Shown here one piece after another: positions 1-7,939 of a stretch of 11,462 nucleotides of DNA; within the stretch, counting starts at the first letter, position 1, and each line of letters starts with the position of its first letter. Both the position numbers and the translations under genes were made by a program. The stretch is from Gracilaria vermiculophylla (taxonomy: Eukaryota; Rhodophyta; Florideophyceae; Gracilariales; Gracilariaceae), in the NCBI GenBank assembly GCA_019155205.2, contig JAHNZQ020000181.1, forward strand, positions 2,532,658 to 2,544,119, given 5' to 3'. The notes below the pieces were generated by a model. That model saw only the letters and a list, made by a program, of their open reading frames with translations. It did no database searches and was not told the origin of the DNA.

Positions 1-1
1 G

Positions 2-346
2 CGGCACATTCGCATCGTGCACAACAAGGAACGGCCGTTTGCGTGCACGGAGGCGGGGTGCAACAGCCGGTTTGGAAGCAAGAGCCACCTGGGCGACCAC
101 AAGCGCGCGGTGCACATGAAACTGCGCGAATTCCAGTGCAGCATGTGCGACGCGAGCTGGAGCAAGAAGTTCAACCTGGAGAAGCACATCCGCACGCTGC
201 ACCTGCGCCAGAAGCCGTTTCGGTGCTCGGTGTGTCAACTGTCGTTCGGCACGCGCGCGCATGTGACGCGCCACGAGCTAAAAGTGCACAATACGCGCAG
301 CCCAGGCTGCAGGCTTGGCGCAGGCGCGCGCACTGGGCTGCGGTAA
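2..346 (+). CDS. C2H2 zinc-finger protein, C-terminal part (5' partial)
   Basis: The frame is open from the left edge to TAA at 344-346 (114 residues shown). It holds the last zinc ligand pair of one finger (H2...H7) and three complete fingers: C15-X4-C20...H33-X4-H38, C46-X2-C49...H62-X4-H67 and C75-X2-C78...H91-X4-H96. All use H-X4-H spacing, and the linkers (NKERPF, RQKPF) resemble the usual TGEKPF type. Predicted base-contact positions -1/2/3/6 are S/S/H/D, K/F/N/K and T/A/H/R. Family knowledge says such arrays bind DNA in the nucleus (some bind RNA), usually as transcription factors; the target cannot be read from sequence. The tail after H96 is short and basic, and the codons are strongly GC-rich. 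A GTAACG at 343-348 overlaps the stop, so this could instead be an exon end with a splice donor. The true start lies outside the window. Confidence 0.88.
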   Translation, partial: RHIRIVHNKERPFACTEAGCNSRFGSKSHLGDHKRAVHMKLREFQCSMCDASWSKKFNLEKHIRTLHLRQKPFRCSVCQLSFGTRAHVTRHELKVHNTRSPGCRLGAGARTGLR

Positions 347-1264
347 CGTAGGGTGCGAGCGCCAACGCACGCGCGCGCGCGCATTTGCGTGCGCGTTTGA
401 ATCGCGCTTGCGCGGTGGAAGCACAAAAACTGCTTTGATTTTGTGTCACGAGCGGCTGTAAGGTACGTGGCGCGCGTGAACCTTTTCCACGTGCTGGGGC
501 TGTGCTTTGAAGGAACCGCGTCGTTTCTCACTCAAACGCTGTAGGAGCAGATTCCGTCAAGTTCGCCTTTTGGTGGACGGGCGCCCGTCTGGCGAAGCGC
601 CGCTTCGCACCTCTGGCGGCGGGAGGCATCGCGTGGCAGCGCCACCGTCCCGCGTAAAGTGTTCGTGACTTGAGCGTTGGGCGGCCTGTGTTTGGCGGTT
701 GTGCGTCGCACGCGCGCAATGGCGCCTGTGTTGCGCACCCTCGCTCGCGCCACACAGCCTCTTTGAGCTCCATTGTGACTTGGCGCGCGGGGTGATGCGC
801 TCACCCCGCAGCACACGCCACCCATTGCATTGTGCAATGAGCTTACCATCTCACGAGCTTCTTTGTCGCCTTACGCGCAGAGGAACAACAGCGGCTAGGG
901 GGGGCCGCTGCGCCAAGTCGCCGCCGTCGCCAGCCGAAAGCCTTTGCGCACACGCAAACGCCGCACCGCCCCACAAAATTGCGCCCGGAGCCGCCGCACA
1001 TTCGCGAGGCAGCGCACTGCCCATTGCCGTCTCGCGTGCCTTGCCCGTCACGGTGCGTTCACTGTAGCCTTGACGCGTGTTGCGCGATCCGCGCCTGGCT
1101 GTGCAAATTAGCCCCAGCTGCCGCACATCACGCCACTGCCCGCCGCCGCACAGCCGTGGCCGTAGCGACTGCCGCACGTCCCCGCCCGCCCGTTCCACAA
1201 AAACCTCAAAAAAAACGCTCTCTATGAACCTCGCAGCGCTCCGCCGCCGCGCTGTCCGTTGCCC
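347..1264. other. GC-rich stretch without a recognised gene
   Basis: This follows the zinc-finger stop. Several frames stay open on both strands, but that is expected in sequence this GC-rich, and none of the translations (alanine-, arginine- and cysteine-rich) resembles a family I know. It probably contains the 3' UTR or further exons of the zinc-finger gene, or intergenic DNA. CG-alternating runs, CCGCCG-type repeats and a short A run (1207-1214) are visible. Confidence 0.5.
365..384. repeat. Alternating purine-pyrimidine (CG-rich) tract
   Basis: Twenty bases alternate purine and pyrimidine without a break, mostly as CG dinucleotides, just after the zinc-finger stop. A second CG-rich run (gcgtgcgcg) follows at about 387-395. 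Such tracts are known to favour Z-DNA under negative supercoiling. Whether it forms here is not known. Confidence 0.6.
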
Positions 1265-2408
1265 TCATTGAATGCAGCTTTTCCTCAGGTACACTCTTTT
1301 TTTTTCCATCGCACTTGAGCGTTTCAAACAACGCCCGAGCTCGCCCCTCACCCTTCTCAAATACCCTGCTTCAATCACCGTGAGTTTCCCATGTGCTTCA
1401 TGTAATCTCAAAGAAGTTGACCCGCTGTCTTGCGTTTTGAGCGCGTGGAACAGCTGGCCGTACATCAGTTTGTATTAATACAGTAATTCCTGCACTGGCC
1501 CATGTGGCACAATTCATCATGGCCAGCCACGACAAACGTGGCTCGAGAGTTTGTAGAAATGCTACGGTTTGACGTAGTCTTTCTTCACAGATTCGGCGCG
1601 CACAAACAAGCCGCCGCCCATCCAAGCCTTTGAAACACGATGACTACTATCAAAACAAGCCCCATATCTAACATTACTATCCCGAACGCCGGAAATCACT
1701 TTTGTGCCCGTCTGAGCCTCAAGATCACCGCTACTTGCTTCTTGTCGATTCCATATGGCAATGCCATCAAACCTGAATTTCTCCTCGCTTTGCACGCACT
1801 CATCAAAACATATCCTCTTTCATTTTTTAACTCGTCCAGCACATGATGACACCAAACCGCGTCAGCCGGTGTGTCTTCGAACAACTTCTCAACACTCACA
1901 GATTCGCCCCTTGTCGTCCGCACATCCCCTAAGCGCACCCATCTATCATCAAACAAGCTGTTACATCCGAGCACGTGCTGCCCACCCATTTCCCCCGCCG
2001 TGCCCGGAAAAGCGAGCTCAAGCGTTTGAGTGCAAGCTTTGCGTCAGGGTATCTAGACAGCCACACACAGTACGCGTTCACCCATTTCCTACAAAGCGTG
2101 TCTTGCATATGCCACACTCAACGCCATGAACAAACGTGATCGAAACAACCATGGCCACTTGCATCACCGAGGCAGGCTAGTTTGTCACAGCTCTTGAGCC
2201 CAACTCTCGTTCAAACCACATTTTCGTTGGGAATCAAGCAGACGAAGGAAACACTAAAAAAATTCCTATGCGCGAATGGTCGCCTGCTGCATATACCCCA
2301 GCTTTGCGGATCTCTCGTTGCAAGCTCAGTATCATTGTTTTGCCTAATGTGATGCATCAAACTGAGCATCATGTTGGTGAACAGCACTGCCGTCAAGCAG
2401 TCCGCCAA
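1265..2408 (-). pseudogene. Possible decayed minus-strand coding region, family not recognised
   Basis: Read on the minus strand, open segments succeed one another with overlap: 2408-2211 and 2117-1929 in one frame, then 1989-1696, 1795-1562, 1625-1398 and 1465-1265 in shifting frames. Their amino-acid composition looks more like protein than the plus-strand frames, for example KLFEDTPADAVWCHHVLDEL within 1696-1989 and YPDAKLALKRLSSLF within 1929-2117. The 2408 and 2117 segments share a frame and are separated by two TGA codons (2211-2213, 2118-2120). This ladder could be an old gene or transposase with frameshifts, a gene with several introns, or chance in GC-balanced DNA. I recognise no motif or catalytic pattern and assign no function. 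Confidence 0.25.
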
Positions 2409-2724
2409 CTATTTGCGCATCTAACGCGTTTCACATACCCAGATCAATAATAAAAACCAGCCCCTTCAATCCTTTACTCAGGTTTCCTCCCTCAAATACC
2501 TATTTCACACATAGCACAATGCTTATCTAATTCTTAGTAACAATTAATAGATTATTCGTGAAAGGTTCCCGAAAAATCAAAACTTACAGGAGTCTTAATT
2601 CCGAAATATAAAGATTCTCGTCATATTGCCTAAAGTAGTACTTGAGTAATATTTATAGACGCAATTACGTTATGTCACAAGAAATCGTTCCGAAGTACTC
2701 AACTGATCGATGACGTTTAAAATT

Positions 2725-2737
2725 AAAAAAAAAAAAA
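2725..2737. repeat. A13 homopolymer
   Basis: Thirteen consecutive A follow aaaatt. It could be the tail of a very short retroposed fragment, but the only flanking repeat is 6 bp (cgaagt at 2693-2698 and 2738-2743), which is too weak to claim an insertion. Confidence 0.7.
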
Positions 2738-2997
2738 CGAAGTGAATACAGAAATCATATTTTGATAATGTGCATGAATGCAAAAGACTAATTTCTTTAT
2801 ATTATTGCATATGATCTTTTTTTAATATTATTTTTGTCATAAACATTCAATATCTATATTCTACTCCACACAATTCAAAGTTGATGATTCACAATACTCA
2901 TAAATAAAAATGGCTTCAAATACCAATAAAAATATTGTGACTAACTGAAAATTTCCTAATTCCAGTTTATAATTATAAGGCATTTCGGTTTGAAAAT

Positions 2998-3008
2998 AAA
3001 TCTCGAAC
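2998..3008. repeat. Left target-site duplication of the LINE insertion
   Basis: The 11-mer aaatctcgaac occurs here and again, identical, at 3290-3300. The two copies bracket the LINE remnant exactly: LINE coding sequence starts just right of this copy and the AAG tail runs into the other. This is the signature of target-primed reverse transcription. Confidence 0.8.
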
Positions 3009-3289
3009 TCTGAATAAGAATGTAGTTCATTGCAAGTGTGGCACAGCAGCCAAGAAAGATGCAGATCACGTTCTGTTCCGGTGTTCGTTGACTAACGAAT
3101 CCCGTCGCAATGAACTCCCCACCGCCAGAGAAAGAGAAGACAAATCGCTTTTAGAAATGATTAGAAAATGGCCGTCAAAGTTTTTGGCCTTCTTTAAGAG
3201 ACAGAAATACCTGTAATCACATAGATATCCTAAAGTACCGCTTCTAAATCAGGAGCGATAGATCATACTTACTAAAGAAGAAGAAGAAG
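3009..3289 (+). mobile_element. 5'-truncated non-LTR (LINE) retrotransposon insertion
   Basis: The insertion of about 281 bp consists of the last 68 codons of a LINE ORF2, a 3' UTR of about 58 bases and an AAG-repeat tail, between two perfect 11-bp direct repeats (2998-3008, 3290-3300). Its coding part is GC-balanced inside a very AT-rich block, so it arrived from elsewhere. Reverse transcriptase and endonuclease are absent because of the 5' truncation, so the copy was dead on arrival. Simple-repeat rather than poly(A) tails are known in several LINE clades. The clade cannot be named from this fragment. Confidence 0.8.
3010..3216 (+). pseudogene. LINE ORF2 C-terminus with CCHC zinc knuckle
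   Basis: There are 68 codons without a stop, ending at TAA 3214-3216. The ligands are C (3031-3033), C (3037-3039), H (3067-3069) and C (3082-3084), giving C-X1-C-X9-H-X4-C in the context CKCG...DADHVLFRC. This is the zinc knuckle typical of the C-terminus of LINE reverse-transcriptase proteins, where it contributes to RNA/DNA binding. Downstream a WPSKFLAFF motif followed by a few basic residues and the stop matches the usual LINE protein end. The lack of stops or frameshifts and the perfect target duplication suggest a fairly recent insertion. There is no start codon because the element is truncated at its 5' end. Confidence 0.8.
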
Positions 3290-3292
3290 AAA
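3275..3292 (+). repeat. (AAG)n tail of the LINE
   Basis: Five AAG units plus AAA lie 58 bases downstream of the LINE stop codon. The last three bases overlap the right target-site duplication. A short microsatellite at exactly this place is the expected 3' tail of a LINE with a simple-repeat end. Confidence 0.8.
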
Positions 3293-3300
3293 TCTCGAAC
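3290..3300. repeat. Right target-site duplication of the LINE insertion
   Basis: Second copy of aaatctcgaac, identical to 2998-3008, starting in the A residues that end the AAG tail. Removing 3009-3300 would restore an uninterrupted AT-rich target. Confidence 0.8.
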
Positions 3301-4851
3301 CATTTTTAAAAAAATACTTGAATTGTAATAACCCATTTAACCTATAACATATCCAAAATATTCAATTAGAAACATACATGTCCTTCACATTTAAAATCAT
3401 TATGAGCACTCCAAGTTGCAAAATCTGATATTTGCGTATGGAATCTTTTAGTGATCCATTATTACTTCGAAAATTCTACTTATACCCATTATTCTTTTCT
3501 GAAAACATCATAAAAAAATGATTACAGATGAAAAATAATAATCAAAATAAAAACTTTTCGACACATAACGCTTTTCGTAATTTCAAAACAGAATTCCAAC
3601 CGTAAACATTCTCCAGATGAAAAATGAAAAACATGTAAGAGTACCTTTGCAGTTTGTAAAATAAAGCCTTCAATAATTAATACTAATTAAGGAGCAAAAA
3701 TACATTAGAACACAATGCCAGACAAAACAATTTTTGGAATAACTCGATTGAAATGTATATACTTAGCTTATGTTCGCAAAATGAAGATAAGTGTGACCTT
3801 CATTATATTAAAAAATAAAACTTGTTTACGTACAAATTATGTATAATAAAAAATTGTAAACAGTTTGACTATGAGACTTTCTCAAAAGCCTTTCATTTTT
3901 GTTGCTTATTGAACTACGGCCCGTTCGTGCATGGGAAGATGCATTGCAAATAACACCAAGGCGGTAATAGCATGGATGAAAGGCTTTTAGTGCCATTGCT
4001 CCGTCCCTGTTCCAATTTTTCGTAAACGCAATAGATGAAAAGTTTTGCGGTGTGAAAGCTCGCTGACCCAAAGCTTGAGCTCAGTCCAATTTGTATAATC
4101 TGGAAGAAACACCACGGGTTTCAGTTTCTGGGTCAGCAATACCTTAGAACAACAGACTAACATACTAGAGGGAAAAGAATACAAACCCTTTTATTCTAAA
4201 TAAAATCTGAAACAGTGTGACAAACAAAAAATGAAAATAAAAAAATGCAGACGCATGGTTATTCTCAGCAAGTCATAATTTTTTAAAAAGATATTTATCA
4301 TTGCAAACGTTTCAAATATGATTTTGTAAACGAAATAAATTCACGTACTAAATCAAATTTTCTGCTATCAACATCGCTGCAAGTTTCAACCAGCAAGAGA
4401 AATATAAAAAAAACTATGGGTTTAATATATTTTTTCATGAATTAGCACTCATAGCAATTGTTTTTTTACTATAACCATCTGTTGGTACCACGTAGTCTTT
4501 CTCTTTATAATCAAAAAAAAGATATATTCATTATTTTCTGCAGCAAACCTGAGAGTTGTCGTAATATACATATCTAGTGTTCAATAGATTTTTCAAACAA
4601 CCACATGGTAGTTACAAATGTTCTGAAATCTTGTGCAAAAATTCGTAGTACAAACTGATTTCAAAGTACAGTGCAAAAAACAGCATCTACCTGGAAACAA
4701 CACAAATGCGCAAATACGAAAACAATGCAGATAACAATAATGTGTACAGAAAGACCAACGTCCTGAAAATATATATTTAATACTGTTTGGATTTATAATT
4801 TCTTCATCAAAGCCAATCCGAAAAGCGTGGGACTCACGACTCGTTTCGCAC

Positions 4852-4862
4852 TTTTTTTTTTT
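4852..4862. repeat. T11 homopolymer
   Basis: Eleven T (A11 on the minus strand) flanked by cgcac on the left and gcgtgcg on the right, which can pair as a short stem. It sits close to where AT-rich DNA gives way to mid-GC DNA and might mark an old retroposed end. I found no clear flanking duplication. Confidence 0.5.
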
Positions 4863-4908
4863 GCGTGCGCCATTTTGAGTTCGGTTATCGTTTGTTATAT
4901 AAATGCGT

Positions 4909-5390
4909 TCAAACAAATTTTAATCCTATGGTTTTGTTACTCATCTGCTGCGCGCAAAGGATGACGCGTAATAGAGATCTTACGCCATTGCAGAACTCTG
5001 CAAGCTGCTCACAAAACTTCGGATAATTTGCATGCCCACGTGCTGACAATAAGTGACACAGAATTCTGTTGTCATGAGGTTTACGCAAGCACGCATGAGT
5101 TGACTCTTGAGCATTGCGCATTACGGCCTCAGCAGTTATTATGCCCCGGGACGCGGGCAGCATCCCCCATGTCTGGTCATCTCCCAAACGATCTCAGCTT
5201 TATTACATTTGCAACTAAATTCCTCGCCTCTACTAGAGCGTTACAGGCTCTCGTTTGCAAGCACAATGTGTCTTGAGCATATGCATTCACCGCTAAACAG
5301 CGCTTTGGAAGCTCGCGCACTACTACTTACGCCAACACAACATCGATACCAAAACGTCTCTGTCGTCGAAACCTTTATATATAGCTGACT
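4909..5390 (-). pseudogene. Possible decayed minus-strand coding region, family not recognised
   Basis: Mid-GC patch right of the AT-rich block. On the minus strand one frame is open from 5187 to 4909 (about 92 codons) with protein-like content, for example FCEQLAEFCNGVRSLLRV and HLLSARGHANYP. Upstream of it a second minus frame (about 5390-5180) reads similarly, as in LVEARNLVANVIKLRSFG, and would join after a frameshift near 5185. Plus-strand frames over the same bases (5028-5276, 5107-5388) look like shadows. I recognise no family; an old transposase or a host-gene fragment are both possible. Confidence 0.25.
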
Positions 5391-5684
5391 TTACCTTTCA
5401 CTTCAATTTTTATAGCACCCTAGAGTTTTTAATCCATTTTTGTTTTTGTAGAGATATTTTTACACATCTCGTTCCTGGTTTTTCTTAGCATCTGTTACAA
5501 CTTTATGTAGTACAGTGGATCCTAAGGTGATATGGTGGTGTGCCTTTACAACGAGATATTCCTAAGGAAGGTTTGTGTTGTATTGACTGAGCCACGTGGT
5601 GCATAATTCGGCCCACCTGCGCTACAGTACTCCTGAAGAACGGTAGAATTTAGATTTGTTTCAGTTAATTTGTACAGGTAATTA
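5391..5684. other. Intergenic stretch, nothing recognised
   Basis: AT-rich to balanced sequence without a long frame. It has a palindromic CCACGTGG at about 5591-5598 and two copies of TCCTAAGG about 40 bases apart (near 5520 and 5560). No LTR end, primer-binding site or RNA gene could be identified. Confidence 0.4.
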
Positions 5685-5975
5685 CTAAAGTAGTGAGACC
5701 TGCCGAGGCTGGCTCCCGGCTTGACACTTAATCTGCCGGTCGAGCTCCACCTCTGGGGAAGTTAACCAAGCACCCTTGAGGTCTACGTCTATTTTTCCGG
5801 TCGGAGACTCTCATCGAACATCTTGAGGTTCCTAAGCCGGCGATCTTCTGGGCGCCTCGTTGCAACGACTGTAAGAGCATTGTTCGCCCAGGGAACCTCC
5901 CTCTCCACTTGGTGTTTGCGGATCCCCTTTCAAAATATCCCCGGCTCGTGCCAGCGAGTACCGGAGGCCACCTTT
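5685..5975 (-). pseudogene. GC-balanced island with a decayed minus-strand reading frame
   Basis: About 290 bases at roughly 55 % G+C (33 of 60 at 5821-5880) sit between AT-rich flanks. On the minus strand one frame reads protein-like from about 5975 with a TGA, then is open to a TAG near 5790 (segments such as VPWANNALTVVATRRPED and NLKMFDESLRPEK). An overlapping frame then continues from 5810 to TAG at 5685-5687 (IDVDLKGAWLTSPEVELDRQ). One frameshift would join them. A third minus frame is also open and arginine-rich, so coding is not proven. A structured RNA or unknown repeat is an alternative. I recognise no family. Confidence 0.3.
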
Positions 5976-6029
5976 AGAAAATTGTGACTTTGCAGTCAAC
6001 AGAAACTCCTAACAGACGTTGTGCGCCCC

Positions 6030-7300
6030 TACCTCGAAAGAAGAACTGACGGCACTACAGAATCATATGCTCGTGTACCAAGAATGAATTTACTAAGAGC
6101 AACGTTATCAATATCGTTGAATAAACATATTAAAACAGATGAGAAGGACATTTAGAGTGCATTTATGAATGGACTTTTGGAAGAAGACATTTACACAGCC
6201 CAAGGGATTAAGTGATTTCACAAAATTATGACAGAGTTCGTAAACTGGAAAAGGAAATGTATGGTTTAAAACATACACCACGTGCGTTGTACAAAAGTAT
6301 TAGCGTTGCGCTACATAATGTTCATTTCTCAAAACGCTCAGGGATACAACAGAAGTCTTACTGCAAAGATGAATGAAAATAATATTTTTGTATCACTTTA
6401 CGTTGATTATCTGTTACTCGCATGTGAAACTTTTGCAGTATTGGAAGAAGTGAAAAACCAACACGGCTATAAACTTGAGATGAAAGACTTGGAAGAAATC
6501 ATACATATATGGGGTATTGATATTGAGTATAATCGAGAGGAAAGATTTATGACACTGTACTAAATATCTTAGCCCAAAACTTTACTAAGTCGATTTGACA
6601 TATTGATCTGTAAAGGAATTTTCTCTCCTTTGGAAACGAAACCAGTTAAGAGGAAATGTACTACAGATATCGCAAATGCAGAAACGCCATACAGAGAGTT
6701 TATTGGATCTGTGATGTATTTCATGCTACGTATTCGTCCAGATCTAGCGTTTTCAATTGGAATGTGAAGTCCATTCTCTGAGGAGCATGAAAGAGAACCC
6801 TGAAAAGCATGCCATTGAGTTCTCCGGTATATTCAGAAGACAAAATATTTCCATCTGGACCACAAACATTGTACGAACCCGTTTATTTACATATAAAGTA
6901 GTTCCAGTTGGGGTGATATGGAAAACAAAAAATTTCCTTCTGGATTTGTTACCTTTTAAGATATCTGTTTACTGTCGTGGGGCTGCCGAGAGTAAAACTG
7001 TGTTGCATTGTCGTCCACAGATGCCAAATACATTGCAGTTACAAAAGCGGTGAAAAAAGGAAAAATTTCGGTAAAATTCGTGAAAGATCCTAAAAGTACT
7101 AAAGATCTAGCTTTTTTAATTTGGTTGAGAACCGGTCAAAAGTTGCAATTTCAAAAATGTAAGGAAGCCATGTCAAATCATATTATATTTCTATACGGTG
7201 TTTCTATGATCATAACTGCTTGGAAAATGAAGAAATGAGAATTAGGTAGTGCTCTACCGAGCATATGACAGCTGATCTCTTCACGAAATCGTTAAAATAA
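6030..7300 (+). pseudogene. Ty1/copia retrotransposon pol relic (reverse transcriptase + RNase H)
   Basis: Copia landmarks run in order. The RT entry (ESYARVPRMN for the family's ETYAPVAR) is at 6060. The SAFMNGLLEEDIY motif is near 6155-6195 and YGLKHTPRALY near 6260-6292, in another frame. The catalytic box reads LYVDY at 6396-6410. YREFIGSVMYFMLRIRPDLAF is near 6690-6750. The RNase H motif ALSSTDAKYIA is at about 7005-7035, and ADLFTKSLK ends at TAA 7298-7300. The fragment begins inside pol; gag, protease and integrase are missing. There are several in-frame stops and frameshifts. The second Asp of the YVDD box is Tyr, and the Glu of the SSTEAEY box is Lys, so both enzymes would be inactive. 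Family knowledge: RT copies the element RNA and RNase H removes it, inside cytoplasmic particles. No LTR or polypurine tract could be identified downstream. Confidence 0.85.
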
Positions 7301-7493
7301 TATACGCATGGGTTTTTCATAAAGTACTTGAGTCTCAGGCAGCTATCAGGTTGATTCGGAGTCTTGTAAAAGCATCTACAAGATTCCAGAAAGCACAGGA
7401 AACTGCTTTTATCTAGAAACTTTTAGAACGTTTTGGAGAAGAATTATGTAAAACTATCTTCTGCTATGTTGTAGAAAATGCGTAGAGGTATGA
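7301..7493. other. Spacer after the copia relic
   Basis: Follows the copia stop and might include remains of a copia 3' LTR. It holds a short hairpin (cttgta/tacaag, 7367-7386) and GAA/TTT blocks spaced like a weak heat-shock-element array around 7420-7445. No gene is visible. Confidence 0.35.
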
Positions 7494-7641
7494 AAAACAA
7501 CGGAACTACACGAGAAGAAGATAAAAGAACGTAAAGAAGCTCAGGTTCGACAAAAGATTGAAGTCAAGCCGATTGTGAATAGTAAAACTCACTGTTGGTT
7601 TTGTCGTAAGCGTATTAACGTCCAATTCAAATTAGATGGAA
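7494..7641 (+). pseudogene. Short lysine-rich ORF with AN1-like zinc-finger start, cut by the gypsy LTR
   Basis: After a TGA at 7491-7493 this frame is open to the LTR boundary at 7642; its formal stop (7653-7655) lies inside the LTR. It encodes a charged stretch (KKIKERKEAQVRQKIEVK) followed by THCWFCRKRINV with C-X2-C at 7593-7604. AN1-type zinc fingers begin with C-X2-C-[RK]-K-x-hydrophobic, preceded by a basic stretch, and the next expected cysteines would come just where the LTR starts. I therefore suspect a host or captured AN1-type exon interrupted by the gypsy insertion. The other six ligands are absent here, so the family assignment is tentative. There is no ATG, and GAG at the 5' side could be the edge of an exon. 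Confidence 0.3.
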
Positions 7642-7909
7642 TGTATATGAAATGAATAGGAGTAGGTAGACGGTAGGTTTAGTAAATCTTTACTTGAGTT
7701 GCCTGATGCTCTTTTGTAAATCGAGAGCACCACGCCTTTATATAAATTTTAGATTCCCTCCCTTGGAGAAATATAGAACAAAGTTGTAAGTTGCCCTGCA
7801 CGGAAAGCTGAGCTAAACAACTTCCAGACACTTCTATAGACGTCGATAAACTATCCTTTGGCGTCATGCTAGATAAATAAAGTGTAGCTTACAAACAGCT
7901 TGTCACACA
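7642..7909 (-). mobile_element. 3' LTR of the Ty3/gypsy element
   Basis: On the minus strand it begins TGTGTGACAAGC directly after a purine-rich run and ends ...CATATACA, giving TGT...ACA ends and a length of 268 bp. It lies 31 bases past the stop codon of the chromodomain ORF, where a 3' LTR belongs. A TATA box is present inside it. The outer flank TGGAA (7637-7641) is the candidate 5-bp target duplication. Its partner cannot be checked because the 5' half of the element is missing. The left boundary is inferred from the ends alone and could shift by some bases. Confidence 0.65.
7735..7746 (-). promoter_or_regulatory. TATA box in the gypsy LTR
   Basis: Minus-strand TTTATATAAAGG in the middle of the LTR is a strong TATA match. 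By analogy with other LTRs, transcription would start some 25-30 bases downstream, near 7705-7710, defining the R region. Confidence 0.5.
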
Positions 7910-7921
7910 TTTCCTATCCCT
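7910..7921 (-). other. Polypurine tract of the gypsy element
   Basis: Minus-strand AGGGATAGGAAA (one pyrimidine) immediately precedes TGTGTG of the LTR. In LTR retrotransposons this RNase H-resistant run primes plus-strand DNA synthesis. Position and composition support both the tract and the LTR boundary. Confidence 0.6.
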
Positions 7922-7939
7922 GGACTTTTGCCGTCCTCG

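Larger units (their letters stand above)
2450..4900. other. AT-rich, gene-poor block
   Basis: Composition falls sharply after about 2450 (13 of 60 G+C at 2821-2880; 17 of 60 at 4201-4260). Apart from the LINE insertion at 3009-3289 I see no supported gene. Short minus-strand open frames at 3826-4184 and 4593-4916 have no recognisable content. The block has long A and T runs and many TTAA/AATT words, and reads like old intergenic or mutated repeat DNA. Confidence 0.6.

Noticed and set aside
975..1128. Apparent imperfect repeat of a caaatt...gccgcacat segment (about 975-1001 and 1104-1128)
   Set aside because: Short, with several mismatches and a gap, in simple CCG/CAC-rich sequence; chance similarity is likely.
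43..1271. Many long frames on both strands in the GC-rich zone
   Set aside because: Stop codons are rare by chance at this composition; the translations are low-complexity Ala/Arg/Cys and overlap one another in several phases.
2693..2743. cgaagt repeat around the A13 run as a possible retroposed insertion
   Set aside because: Only 6 bp and nothing recognisable between the copies.
3826..4184. Two overlapping minus-strand frames in the AT-rich block
   Set aside because: No motif, different phases and no codon pattern; local GC is slightly raised but not enough to call a gene.
4593..4916. 107-codon minus-strand frame
   Set aside because: Cys/Phe/Ile-rich translation of AT-rich DNA including a T11 run; no family resemblance.
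7420..7445. Heat-shock-element-like GAA/TTT array
   Set aside because: The TTC blocks are TTT and the match is weak; AT-rich sequence gives such patterns by chance.
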